From the NCBI GenBank assembly GCA_020054205.1, contig JAGVLS010000022.1:1-64000 (forward strand): a stretch of DNA of 64,000 nt, in the 5' to 3' direction. The translations under genes and the position numbers were made by a program. The first letter of the stretch is position 1, and the number at the start of each line of letters is the position of its first letter. Of this stretch, positions 47,073 to 56,083 are shown piece by piece. This DNA is from Candidatus Obscuribacterales bacterium (GTDB lineage: Bacteria; Cyanobacteriota; Vampirovibrionia; Obscuribacterales; Obscuribacteraceae). The notes beneath the pieces are model-generated. The model was not told the DNA's origin and made no database searches. It worked only from the letters and a program-made list of their open reading frames with translations.

Positions 47073-48017
47073 ATGTTTGAGACGATGTCTTCGGCTGTCA
47101 AAGTGGTTGAAGTTGGACCAAGAGATGGCTTACAAAATGAAAAAACTAATGTATTAACGGCTGACAAAGTACGTTTGATTGAAAGCTTGGCTCAGGCAGG
47201 ACTTAAACATATAGAGATAACTTCTTTTGTCAGTCCTAAATGGATACCGCAAATGGCAGATGCACTAGAAGTAGCGCAGAAAATCAATTTGCCTAAGCAT
47301 GTATCAGTTTCAGCGCTGGTTCCCAATTTAAAAGGATTAGAATCAGCCGCTCAGGCTCATTTGAAAGAAATTGCTGTTTTCATGTCTGCTACGGAAACAC
47401 ACAGCAAAAAAAATATCAATAAAAGTATTGAAGATGCTTTAACAACTATTATTGAAGTTATTAACAAAGCTTCTGAATATAAAATGAAAATCAGAGCCTA
47501 TCTTTCAGTTGTTTTTGTTTGCCCTTACGAGGGGAAAGTATTGCCTGATAAAGTTGTGCCTTTGGTAGAAAAACTTATTGCGCTTGGGGTGGATGAATTA
47601 TCTTTGGGCGATACCATTGGCGGTGCTACACCTAAGGATGTTATTGCTTTATTAACAGCAATGACAAAAGCGGGTGTTGATAAAAATAAAATTGCCTTAC
47701 ACTTTCACGATACATATGGTATGGCATTGGCAAATGTGGTTGCTGGGCTTGAATATGGAATTACTACATTTGACTCTAGCATTGGAGGATTGGGAGGATG
47801 TCCTTATGCTCCCGGTGCCGCTGGTAATTTAGCGACAGAAGATTTAGTTTTTCTCTTAAATCAAATGGGTATCAAAACTGGAATTGATTTTGACAAATTA
47901 GTTGATTGTGGAAAACTTGCTCAAGAAATAATAGGTAGAAAGCTGCCAAGCAGGTGCTTGCAAGCAGTTCTTGCTCAACGTGAGAAACAATTACAGCTTG
48001 AGGAAAAAAATAAATGA
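47073..48017 (+). CDS. mvaB: Hydroxymethylglutaryl-CoA lyase
   Basis: This 314-residue TIM-barrel enzyme of the HMGL-like family cleaves HMG-CoA to acetoacetate and acetyl-CoA, the last step of leucine degradation. VVEVGPRDGLQNEKTNVLTA matches the metal-binding opening strand. SATETHSKKNINKS, SLGDTIGGATPKDV, HFHDTYGMALANV and the catalytic-Cys loop GGLGGCPYAPGAAGNLATED are diagnostic for HMG-CoA lyase rather than isopropylmalate synthase. It sits 23 bp after the biotinyl carrier and overlaps the next gene by four bases. Confidence 0.95.
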   Translation: MFETMSSAVKVVEVGPRDGLQNEKTNVLTADKVRLIESLAQAGLKHIEITSFVSPKWIPQMADALEVAQKINLPKHVSVSALVPNLKGLESAAQAHLKEIAVFMSATETHSKKNINKSIEDALTTIIEVINKASEYKMKIRAYLSVVFVCPYEGKVLPDKVVPLVEKLIALGVDELSLGDTIGGATPKDVIALLTAMTKAGVDKNKIALHFHDTYGMALANVVAGLEYGITTFDSSIGGLGGCPYAPGAAGNLATEDLVFLLNQMGIKTGIDFDKLVDCGKLAQEIIGRKLPSRCLQAVLAQREKQLQLEEKNK

Positions 48018-48820
48018 CAGATGTTTTGTTAATTGAAAAACAATCCCCACTTACATGGCTAAAAATAAATAGGCCGAATGTGCTTAATAGCTTAAATACG
48101 GAATTATTGTATGCAATAAAAAATGCTTGTTGCGAGCTTAAGGAAGATAAAAATACGCGAGTTGTAGCAATTATTGCCTCGGGTAATAAAGCATTTTCTG
48201 CTGGTGCTGATTTGACCGAAAGAAAAGGCATGACTGAAAGCCAAGTTGTTGACTATTTAAATCTTATTCAAAGCACAATGCTTGCTATTGAAAGTCTTCC
48301 TCAGCCTGTAATTGCAGCCATGAATGGTTCTGCTTTTGGTGGTGGCTTGGAATTAGCCCTTGCTTGTGATTTGAGAGTGGCATTAGATTCGATATCTATG
48401 CGCTTAACAGAAGTTAAACTTGGTATTATCCCTGGTGCCGGTGGCACTCAAAGATTATCAAGGCTAATTGGCAAATCTAAAGCCAAAGAAATGATTTTGA
48501 CCGCGCGTGCCTTTACTGCTCAAGAAGCTTTGAATGTTGGTTTAGTGCATAAAGTTGTTGCTAATAGTGAAGCAAATGATGCGTCATTTCATCCTGAGTT
48601 ATCAAAACAAGTTTTTGAATGGGCAAGAGAAATTGCTCAAGCGGCACCACTTGCTTTAAAACAAGCAAAATGGGCTATTGACAATGGTTATGATCGTGAT
48701 TTGCAGTCTGGACTTGCTTTAGAAACTAAAGCTTATTTACAGCTATTAACCACTAAAGATCGCTTAGAAGGACTGAAAGCGTTTGCTGAAAAACGTCAAC
48801 CTACATATTTAGGAGAATAA
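48014..48820 (+). CDS. Enoyl-CoA hydratase/isomerase family protein (possible methylglutaconyl-CoA hydratase)
   Basis: A 268-residue crotonase-fold enzyme. KINRPNVLNSLNTELL, the oxyanion-hole strand ASGNKAFSAGADLTERKG, and AAMNGSAFGGGLELALACDLR with GIIPGAGGTQRLSRLIG contain the two glutamates (Glu after GGG-L and in TEVKLGIIPGAGG) used by true hydratases. In the context of HMG-CoA lyase and a biotin carrier, a 3-methylglutaconyl-CoA hydratase role in leucine degradation is likely, but a general enoyl-CoA hydratase cannot be excluded. ATG overlaps mvaB by four bases (ATGA), indicating coupling. Confidence 0.9.
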   Translation: MTDVLLIEKQSPLTWLKINRPNVLNSLNTELLYAIKNACCELKEDKNTRVVAIIASGNKAFSAGADLTERKGMTESQVVDYLNLIQSTMLAIESLPQPVIAAMNGSAFGGGLELALACDLRVALDSISMRLTEVKLGIIPGAGGTQRLSRLIGKSKAKEMILTARAFTAQEALNVGLVHKVVANSEANDASFHPELSKQVFEWAREIAQAAPLALKQAKWAIDNGYDRDLQSGLALETKAYLQLLTTKDRLEGLKAFAEKRQPTYLGE

Positions 48821-48904
48821 ATTTAGGAAGATAGTAAATACGTTCAAAGTGACAGATTATATACTGAGAGCTGTAGACAAAATTCTCTCTAGAAAGAAAT
48901 AAAT

Positions 48905-49579
48905 TTGTTAGCTAATAGAATACTTGAAGATAGATTTACTCATCGCAAGCATAAGCACGTTATAGAAACCGCAACTCGTGAATCTTTACCTCTGCCAATT
49001 ACAGCAGCAATTCTTGTTGGTGGACAAAGTTCACGAATGGGACAAGCAAAGGCTTTCTTACCAATATATGGTTGTACTTTTATTGAACATCAAATAAGAG
49101 TTTTGCAGTATATATTTGAAGATTTGTTTTTAGTAGCAAATAATCCAGATGAATATGATCATTTAAATGTAGGTGTTGTAAAAGATATTATTGCTAATAA
49201 AGGACCGCTAGTAGGTATATTGTCTGCTCTTTTGGTAGGTGAACATGAATATGTGTTTGTACTGGCTTGTGATATGCCCTTAATTGACAGACGGCTTATT
49301 CGCGAATTAGTTAGTCAGCGTCATGATGCTGATGTAGTTGTATTGGGTCATGAAGGGCATGTTGAGCCACTTTTAGCTGTATATTCAAAAAGCTGTATTG
49401 GTCCTTTGGAAGAAGCTATCTTTGCTGGTACGCGCAAAGCACATGAGTTTTTAGCAAGTGTTAGTACTAAAACATATAATTTGCCGGCAACTTATTTAGT
49501 CTCCGGTGGTTTACCACCTTATTACAACGTAAATACACCAAAAGAATATTCATCCTTATTAATATACTCTGGAGCATAA
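48905..49579 (+). CDS. mobA: Molybdenum cofactor guanylyltransferase (MobA-like)
   Basis: MobA transfers GMP from GTP to molybdopterin to make the bis-MGD or MGD cofactor. The 224-residue protein contains the P-loop-like AILVGGQSSRMGQAKAFLP, DIIANKGPLVGILSALLV and VLACDMPLI, where the Asp binds metal. About 38 N-terminal residues precede the core. It starts with TTG after a purine-rich stretch. Its stop overlaps the start of the next lipoprotein gene by one base (TAATG), so the two are coupled. Other Mo-cofactor genes are not in the window. Confidence 0.85.
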   Translation: MLANRILEDRFTHRKHKHVIETATRESLPLPITAAILVGGQSSRMGQAKAFLPIYGCTFIEHQIRVLQYIFEDLFLVANNPDEYDHLNVGVVKDIIANKGPLVGILSALLVGEHEYVFVLACDMPLIDRRLIRELVSQRHDADVVVLGHEGHVEPLLAVYSKSCIGPLEEAIFAGTRKAHEFLASVSTKTYNLPATYLVSGGLPPYYNVNTPKEYSSLLIYSGA

Positions 49580-50254
49580 TGGCTAGAATCTGGGCTTGTC
49601 TATGCGTCCTTGTTTTATGTGGGTGTTCCAGCGATTTCAAATCTTCGACAGATTTGGCAATTGCATCGAGCATAGAGTTTAAAGGCGATACTTCCATTCT
49701 CAATGAATTTACAAAAGAAAAAACAGACAAATTGGACCTATTCACACCTTTTAATTGAAGGGAAAGAATTAGACTTGCAAATTTATGAAAGCTCTTTCTT
49801 TGACGATCGTCGTTATACGCAAAAAGCAATTGCCGGAGTGGTAAGTGATCTGAAAAAACTTTCCCAAGCTATAGATAATAATGAATCACTGCCCATATCA
49901 TTGCTGGCTCGAGACTCAATATGTGATAAACAAAATGACGAAATTAATTTTACCGCTGGTAAACTATGGGGCTATGTAAATCCAGGACATTATGGTTATC
50001 TGAAACTAAAAGTAATACCTACTAAAACAACTGTACCTTGGGCGGGGCAATGGGGCATGACTGGAGAACAAGAGCCGGTGGTTTTTACCAGCTGGTCTGA
50101 TAAACCACAGCAAAAATTTTATTTTCAATTGCCTTGGATGGTACCAGGTGATGGAAATGGTCCAGTTGTAGATGGTTTTAATTACAAATTATTCTTTTTA
50201 CCCAACGATAATGTGTCCGGCACATTATTATGGTCAAAGATCAATGTTCAGTAA
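49579..50254 (+). pseudogene. Frameshifted lipoprotein gene
   Basis: Two overlapping reading frames appear to be one gene. Frame one starts at ATG 49579 (TAATG overlap with mobA) with a lipoprotein signal (LCVLVLCGC; lipid Cys at residue 16) and ends at a stop at about 49757. Frame two (from about 49703) continues a beta-rich secreted domain to 50254. Removing one A from the A6 run at 49718-49723 joins them into one protein of about 224 residues. The A6 run makes an indel, slippage or sequencing error plausible. The rest of the domain is intact in appearance, so the frameshift is recent or an artefact. The family is not recognised. It is convergent with htpX and overlaps it by seven bases. 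Confidence 0.65.
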
Positions 50255-51144
50255 TTAGAACTGGATAGTCTGGCGATTCTTTCTTCCAAAGGCGGGTGGG
50301 AAGCAAATAATTGAAGAAAATTATTTGACCGAGAAGAGATCATCAATGTGTCTAGTCCGGGATGATTAGCTTGTAGTTGTGACTGTTCAATTCTTTTCAA
50401 CTGAGACAATGCATTAATCATGTCTTCTTTACCAGCAAGCCGGGCGCCACCAGCATCAGCGCGAAACTCACGCCAACGTGAAAACCAGGCTACAACCATA
50501 GAACCAAGCAGTAAAAATACAATCTGTAAAATGAATTGTATAAAATAATATTTTCCATATGAACGTTCGCCATTTCGGCTCGATGATAATGCAAAAGCAA
50601 TTATTCTTGATAAGAACATAACAAAAGCATTCATGATACCTTGTAGTAGTGTCATAGTAACCATATCGCCGTTGGCCACGTGCGAAATTTCATGACCAAG
50701 AACGGCTTCAATCTCATTTCTATTCATATTAGATAAAAGACCGCTTGATACAGCCACTAATGCACGAGATTGGGAAGGACCTGTAGCAAATGCATTTACA
50801 TCATCTGCTAAATAAATACCAACTTCTGGCATTGTTTTTAAATTGGCTTTGCTAGCTAAATTATATACAATATCTAATAAATATTTCTGATTAGGATCCG
50901 TGACATTATTTGGATCAATAATGTGAATAGACATTGTCCATTTAGCCATTGCTCGTGAAAGAGCTAATGAAATAAAAGAGCCACCCATACCCCAAACAAG
51001 ACAAAATATAAGCAATTGTGGAATATCAAGTCCATACTGATTAATATATGAGTTGGCACCAATAAGATTTAAAATAATACTGAGGGTAGTTATAACAAGT
51101 ATATTTACCATCAAAAATAGTGCAATGCGTTTAGCAATAGCCAT
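50248..51144 (-). CDS. htpX: Zinc metalloprotease HtpX
   Basis: HtpX is a membrane-bound M48 metalloprotease that degrades misfolded membrane proteins. The HEISH zinc motif includes His151, Glu152 and His155 (VLGHEISHVANGDMV), and the third ligand is in the EFRADAGGARLAG segment. Two N-terminal and two central membrane helices are present, giving a cytoplasmic active site. The 298-residue length fits. It lies at the end of the type IV pilus cluster, nine bases after the PilP-like gene, so it is probably co-transcribed. It could serve pilus membrane protein quality control, which is inferred. Confidence 0.94.
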   Translation of the reverse strand: MAIAKRIALFLMVNILVITTLSIILNLIGANSYINQYGLDIPQLLIFCLVWGMGGSFISLALSRAMAKWTMSIHIIDPNNVTDPNQKYLLDIVYNLASKANLKTMPEVGIYLADDVNAFATGPSQSRALVAVSSGLLSNMNRNEIEAVLGHEISHVANGDMVTMTLLQGIMNAFVMFLSRIIAFALSSSRNGERSYGKYYFIQFILQIVFLLLGSMVVAWFSRWREFRADAGGARLAGKEDMINALSQLKRIEQSQLQANHPGLDTLMISSRSNNFLQLFASHPPLEERIARLSSSNY

Positions 51145-51153
51145 AATATCCTC

Positions 51154-52050
51154 TTAGCGTACTCGTTCTAACACTTTAACTGAACGCTCACCATCTTCTT
51201 GTAAGGTAATGCTGTCACGATCAACTGAAATTACACTTACTGATTCAAATTGATCGCCTGGTCCTAAAGTTAAAGTTTTTGGCCACTTATTTTTTATTTG
51301 TAAATTTGGATTAGAAAAAGCAAGAATTGCTTTATCGTCTAGTATAGATACTAATTTCATTTTGTCAGCAATTGTTGGTCTTGAAGGTGGGCTAGGCAAA
51401 GTAGATATAGGTAAATTAGCAATTGATCCAAATCCTTGCTTGGGAAACTCAGAGGTAGGAGGAGGTGGTGGTACTAATTTTGCCATATCTGTAGGCGGTG
51501 GTGGAATTAGTTTAGGAATTTTGCCGACTGGTTTTTCCCAGATATTTTTATGATTTTTTGTTGTTTTTGCAATCTTATTTAGAGAGCTATCACCAGTATT
51601 TGGTTTAGTAGCTGGATATGGTAAATAGCCAGAAACATACATCATAGGATCTTCACGTCCAGCAACTTCACGTGCTTCTTTACCTGCTTGATCGCGACTT
51701 ATGGCAGCAATTGTTGTTGGTTTGTTAGGAATAATACTTCGTAATTGTTTATCATCACTTGTGTCTGTTTTACTAGGCTCATTTGTCGCAGCAGCAGCAG
51801 TAGTTGTTGTTGTTTGAACTACTGTTTTGCCAGTAGTGTTTTCAGTGGGATTTTGAGATAAATTTTTAGATGGTGTTTGTGTTGGTAAATTAGCTTTAGC
51901 TATGCGGTTAATAGTAGGAGCTGTATTAGTAGTTAATTCAGCCGAAGGATCTTCTTTTTTAGATGAATAATGCCAGAATACATAAGATGCTACTGCCAAT
52001 AACAATATTCCAGAAATGATTAGTATTATTAATCGTTGCTTGCTATCCAT
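51154..52050 (-). CDS. PilP-like type IV pilus assembly protein
   Basis: This 298-residue protein has one N-terminal membrane helix (LIILIISGILLLAVASYVFW), a long Thr/Pro-rich linker with a proline-rich stretch (KLIPPPPTDMAKLVPPPPPT), and a C-terminal beta-rich domain (MKLVSILDDKAILAFSNPNL...VSVISVDRDSITLQEDGERS). The last domain has the pattern of PilP/GspC homology-region domains, which link the inner-membrane PilM/N/O complex to the secretin PilQ. It lies 21 bases downstream of pilO, the normal pilP position. A helix replaces the PilP lipobox, so the assignment is by position and domain pattern. Confidence 0.65.
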   Translation of the reverse strand: MDSKQRLIILIISGILLLAVASYVFWHYSSKKEDPSAELTTNTAPTINRIAKANLPTQTPSKNLSQNPTENTTGKTVVQTTTTTAAAATNEPSKTDTSDDKQLRSIIPNKPTTIAAISRDQAGKEAREVAGREDPMMYVSGYLPYPATKPNTGDSSLNKIAKTTKNHKNIWEKPVGKIPKLIPPPPTDMAKLVPPPPPTSEFPKQGFGSIANLPISTLPSPPSRPTIADKMKLVSILDDKAILAFSNPNLQIKNKWPKTLTLGPGDQFESVSVISVDRDSITLQEDGERSVKVLERVR

Positions 52051-52071
52051 AGCATAATTCCTTTGTTAAGC

Positions 52072-52782
52072 TCACGGAAGATAATAAGCGTTCACTAGAA
52101 GAGAAATGGTTAATTGTTTAGGGTCACCTTGTAGGTCGCCTTCACCGGGTTTGGAGTCATCAGGTAATTCTGCCTCTTGACTGTCGGATTCTGCTTTATC
52201 AGCCGATTCTTTCTTTTTAGGAATATAAGCTTCCATCATATTAATACCCACAATGCGCTGATAAGACTCAAGTTTATGAATAAACTCTACTAACGCAGGA
52301 TAATCTCCCATAAGTTTAATTTGCATTGTAGCTTTTTCTAAACCTAGATCGCTAGGATTAACTTTATTGCTTGCAGTTTTGCTGGTTTCTTTCTTTGTTT
52401 TATCTTTTTTGTCTGGTTCTTTCTTGTCGTCTAATCCAGCCCTTTTAAGCGCTTCGGCGTCTGGTGGTGTGAAAGAAACAAAATTAATTCCGGCTTCATT
52501 TGCCATTTTTTCTAAATCAATATTCAATAAATCAATATCAGGTTTTTTTGGCACTGAATCTCTTAAGCTACTTATTTCTTTTTCTAATTGTTCTTTTTTC
52601 TTTTGGGCTTTAATAGCAGCAAATGATTTTCGAGAGAGTGCCTCTTGTTCACTTTTAAGTCCTTCCAATGCTTGACTGGTTTCATCCGATTCTTGTATGG
52701 CAGTTGTGAGAATGCCAAATGCACAACCAGCAGCAGCTATATAGGGAGCGGCACAAAGAAATAATTTAGTTTTAAAATTCAT
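52072..52782 (-). CDS. pilO: PilO-like type IV pilus alignment protein
   Basis: PilO partners with PilN in the inner-membrane alignment complex of type IV pili. The 236-residue protein has an N-terminal transmembrane helix (LCAAPYIAAAGCAFGILTTA), a coiled coil (about 30-75: KSEQEALSRKSFAAIKAQKK-type heptads with SLRDSVPKKPDIDL) and a periplasmic ferredoxin-like domain (MQIKLMGDYPALVEFIHKLE). A long Lys/Asp-rich insert separates coiled coil and core, and a charged insert lies near the C terminus. It follows the pilMN-thioredoxin gene by six bases, as usual for pilMNOP operons. Confidence 0.82.
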   Translation of the reverse strand: MNFKTKLFLCAAPYIAAAGCAFGILTTAIQESDETSQALEGLKSEQEALSRKSFAAIKAQKKKEQLEKEISSLRDSVPKKPDIDLLNIDLEKMANEAGINFVSFTPPDAEALKRAGLDDKKEPDKKDKTKKETSKTASNKVNPSDLGLEKATMQIKLMGDYPALVEFIHKLESYQRIVGINMMEAYIPKKKESADKAESDSQEAELPDDSKPGEGDLQGDPKQLTISLLVNAYYLP

Positions 52783-52788
52783 ATTATG

Positions 52789-54843
52789 TCACCTGGTTTT
52801 TGGTGGAGGTAAACTGCTAGTCTTGCTTAAAGTTGTTAAGGCAGTATCAATTACATCTTCAGAGGCGAAACCATTTATATTTTCAATTGTATTTCCTTTT
52901 GGATCAATGAAAAATAAATTGGGAACAGAATGAACATCGTATTTTTGTACAAGATCATGCGAGCGTGGATCATCAACATCTAGTTTTACAAATTCAATTG
53001 TGTCCGAATATTTATGTTCTGCTGCTTCCATAATAGGCATTAATTTTTTACAGGGTGCGCACCAGGTGGCATAAAAGTCTAATACTTTTGGTTTGACAGT
53101 GGTTGTAGTTGCAGCAGGGTTTACATCGCTAGAAAAATCTTTAGTAGCTAAAAATCCAGTTATTTCAAAGCCAATTTGTTCTGGTCGTTTCTTTAGCCGT
53201 TTAACATAGTGCAAAGATAGGTTGTTGAAAAAATTGCTATTGCCCAAATTTACAGCATAATGAGATGCATTTTTAAAATTGACAGTATTACCGGCAAGGG
53301 TAAAACCAGTATTGGATACGGCAAGGGCTGTCATTTGTACATCAGCAGGAATGTTTTTTTCCAGCTCTAATAATATATTGGTAAAAACAGTACCGTGCTT
53401 AACGATGCCTTCTAATAATTGTTTTTTTCTTTCAAGGATTTTATTTTCGTCATTTTGTTTTGCTGCTGTATCAGCTTTGCTTTTGGCGGCAGCAATTGTA
53501 GTTTCTAACTCTTTATATTCTTCTTCCATTTTTGGTTTTTTATATAAATCAAAAAAGGCCCATGTAGAAACAATTATTAAAAAAGCAATTACGCCAGCAC
53601 TAAGAGCTGGCACAAACCATGGAGTTGGTACCTCCTCTATTTCTTCTTCTTCTTCTATATCAGCTTCAGCTGATTCAGTAAACATTACAGAAGGGCCACC
53701 CTTATTTAAATCAAGGGTGACTGTTGGTGCATTTGGCCAATTAGGATCTAAAACTAATCCTAAAGACATTGCTTCTCCAGCTTGATTGGCATTATTCATC
53801 AAGTCTGGTGTAAGTATTACCTTCTCAAAAGGAACAGCAGTAATAGTAGATAGATTCAACCGATTGGCAATAAATTGATTAAGATCTGAAATTGTGCAGC
53901 CAGCACCACATAAGAGAATTTGATTAACTTGGACTGCTCCTACATGAGACATGTAAAAATCTAATGAGCGTCCAATCTCAGCTGCTAAATCACCCAGTGT
54001 AGTTCTAGCGATTTGTTGTACTTGTGCTAATTGAGAATTATCTGCAATTTGTGCACCAGTAACTTGAATTTGACTAAGCAAAGCAAGTGCTTCTGTATTG
54101 GATATTGAAAGACCTTTTGTTGTGCCATCAAGTATGGTTTCTAAACCAACAAGCACAGAGCGGCTAAACAAAGGCATTGAGTTTTTAACTAAAACAATAT
54201 CTGTTGCATCTTGGCGAATATTAACCACCATGGTATGTGAACCATCTTGCTTTAATTGCTCGGTAAAACTTAAAGCTTTTACAGCGGACAATGAAGAAAT
54301 ATCAAGACGTCCGATTTTAATGCGTGCATAGTCTGCCATTTGCCAATAACTATCAACTATTGTTTTTTGCACAGCAGCAAAAATAACATCTACTCGTTTT
54401 ACACCATCAGGATCCAGTCGCTCGGTAGCAGTTAATTGTGACCAGTCAATATTTGCATCATCAATAGGAAAAGGTAGATTGTTTACAGCTTCCTGGCGGA
54501 CTACATCGCTTAATTCATCTGTTGGCATCCCAACGGGTACTGGCATGATACGAATAATTACTGATTGAGCGGGAATGGCTATGTTTGCAACCGGATGAGG
54601 TCCTTTTTTAGGTAATTCCAAAAGGTCTATTAATTCTCGGATAGCCTCACCAGCTGCTTGTGGATCTGCTAATAATCCTTCATGGACAATATTGGCTGGT
54701 GTAGCCAGGCTAGCATAACGTGTAACTTGAATATCAGTTTTAGCCAAATCAAGCTGGATGGCAGAAATATTATTGCTATTTATATCTAGCCCAATTAAAG
54801 GGCCAGGTTTTTGTTTGAAGCTAAATTTAAGGGGCAGTTTCAT
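52789..54843 (-). CDS. PilM-PilN-thioredoxin fusion protein
   Basis: A 684-residue fusion. Residues 1-370 are PilM, an actin-like ATPase fold (GPLIGLDINSNNISAIQL at the start, MVVNIRQDATDIVLVKNSM for phosphate 2). Residues 371-405 are an acidic linker. PilN follows: membrane helix 408-431, coiled coil to about 480 and an outside ferredoxin-like domain to about 570. Residues 585-684 are thioredoxin with DFYATWCAPCKKLMP (Cys595, Cys598), KLDVDD and cis-Pro641 in HSVPNLFF. PilM is normally cytosolic and PilN crosses the membrane with its C terminus outside, so the thioredoxin would sit outside. The frame is open throughout. PilM and PilN are usually separate genes; the thioredoxin fusion is, to my knowledge, not described. 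Confidence 0.88.
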   Translation of the reverse strand: MKLPLKFSFKQKPGPLIGLDINSNNISAIQLDLAKTDIQVTRYASLATPANIVHEGLLADPQAAGEAIRELIDLLELPKKGPHPVANIAIPAQSVIIRIMPVPVGMPTDELSDVVRQEAVNNLPFPIDDANIDWSQLTATERLDPDGVKRVDVIFAAVQKTIVDSYWQMADYARIKIGRLDISSLSAVKALSFTEQLKQDGSHTMVVNIRQDATDIVLVKNSMPLFSRSVLVGLETILDGTTKGLSISNTEALALLSQIQVTGAQIADNSQLAQVQQIARTTLGDLAAEIGRSLDFYMSHVGAVQVNQILLCGAGCTISDLNQFIANRLNLSTITAVPFEKVILTPDLMNNANQAGEAMSLGLVLDPNWPNAPTVTLDLNKGGPSVMFTESAEADIEEEEEIEEVPTPWFVPALSAGVIAFLIIVSTWAFFDLYKKPKMEEEYKELETTIAAAKSKADTAAKQNDENKILERKKQLLEGIVKHGTVFTNILLELEKNIPADVQMTALAVSNTGFTLAGNTVNFKNASHYAVNLGNSNFFNNLSLHYVKRLKKRPEQIGFEITGFLATKDFSSDVNPAATTTTVKPKVLDFYATWCAPCKKLMPIMEAAEHKYSDTIEFVKLDVDDPRSHDLVQKYDVHSVPNLFFIDPKGNTIENINGFASEDVIDTALTTLSKTSSLPPPKTR

Positions 54844-54922
54844 AGTTAACCAACGCTATTTACATATTAAACTATTCCCAATTCAATTACATATTCATTT
54901 AATTACATACGTAAATTTCTGT

Positions 54923-56083
54923 CTAGTGAAATGCTATCCAGGTAGGAATCAAAAACATAGCTACAAAACCACCTATAGATAAAGCTGGTCCAAATGGAAA
55001 TGGTTTTGATACTTGTGAGCCTACTTGTACTATGGCTATTAAGCATCCTGCTATGCCCCCAGCCATTGCAAAAAGTAGTGCAAGGTGGCAACTTGTGCTG
55101 CTTTGCGCAAAATTTTTCATTAGCTGATCAAATACAAAACCAAGAATACCGAAGCCGAGCAAAAATAATGCGCTTAACTGCCTAATTTTGCCTATCAATT
55201 GACTAGCTAAACTAGCTTTTTTAATTTCATGGACTAGCAATATCAGTCCCATTAAAGTACCAAATAAAAACCCGACAGTTAATACAATCGCTAATAGTTG
55301 CCAGCCTAAATAACTAGCAATTACGGCTGATAAAACTGCATCCCCACCACCCATGACTTCAAGAGGTTCATTATCAGGCGTTTGATGGGGTTGACCGTCC
55401 TCGACTTCGTTATCGACATCTTTATTAAAATGCATATATATTTTCAATCCATAATAAGCAAGAAAATCAAAAAGAATATAACTGATACCAATTCCCGCTA
55501 GGGCACCGAGGACATCGTGCCTAACAAAAGTGCTAAAACATATGCCAATCAACATAGATGGATATGTAATTTCGTGAGGAATTAGTTTTTCTCTTAAATC
55601 AGTTATTGAGGTAGCAATTAAAGTACAAGCAAGAAATGTCATGCCAATACTAAGGGCAATTTTTTGTTGCCATGGCATATCAATAACTTCACGCCCAGAT
55701 GCAATATTTTGTATGCCGAGGGCAATATTGGACCACATGGTATTGTTTGCTGAGTCTATATATGGAATAAAACCAAATAAAAATTGTTTGGCTATAAAAA
55801 CAAAAACTATACCAGTGATAAATTCTACAACTGGATATTGCCATGATATTTGGGTCTGACAAAATCTACATTTACCGCGCAAAAACAAATAAGAAATAAT
55901 AGGAATATTGTCTCGTATCAAAATGTTTTTTTGGCAATGAGGACAATATGATGCTGGCCAAACGAAGGATTCTTCTTTGAGAGAACGAAGTGCTATGACA
56001 TTTAAAAAGCTACCGACACAAGTGCCAAGGACAAATATGATGAGATAATATACTAAAATATTTTGTCCTAATTCTGGTGACAT
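54923..56083 (-). CDS. pilD: Prepilin peptidase (PilD-like, A24 family)
   Basis: A membrane aspartyl protease that cleaves prepilin leaders and N-methylates the new N terminus. YLIIFVLGTCVGSFLNVIALR is the family opening. Two CxxC pairs (CPHC and CRFC) give the zinc-binding, methylase-type domain. The catalytic Asp residues are in SITDLREKLIP and MGGGDAVLSAVIASYLG (GxGD motif). The start at 56083 is chosen because it begins MSPELGQN and overlaps the ABC permease stop by one base (TAATG); reading from 56266 would add 61 unrelated residues. A Glu/Gln-rich insert of about 35 residues precedes GGGD. Its five TadE-like candidate substrates are described separately. Confidence 0.93.
   Translation of the reverse strand: MSPELGQNILVYYLIIFVLGTCVGSFLNVIALRSLKEESFVWPASYCPHCQKNILIRDNIPIISYLFLRGKCRFCQTQISWQYPVVEFITGIVFVFIAKQFLFGFIPYIDSANNTMWSNIALGIQNIASGREVIDMPWQQKIALSIGMTFLACTLIATSITDLREKLIPHEITYPSMLIGICFSTFVRHDVLGALAGIGISYILFDFLAYYGLKIYMHFNKDVDNEVEDGQPHQTPDNEPLEVMGGGDAVLSAVIASYLGWQLLAIVLTVGFLFGTLMGLILLVHEIKKASLASQLIGKIRQLSALFLLGFGILGFVFDQLMKNFAQSSTSCHLALLFAMAGGIAGCLIAIVQVGSQVSKPFPFGPALSIGGFVAMFLIPTWIAFH

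Noticed and set aside
49711-49730. Programmed -1 frameshift on A-AAA-AAC in the lipoprotein gene
   Set aside because: The required shift is +1 (or loss of one base), and the zero frame does not place the heptamer in the X-XXY-YYZ register. An indel or slippage is simpler.
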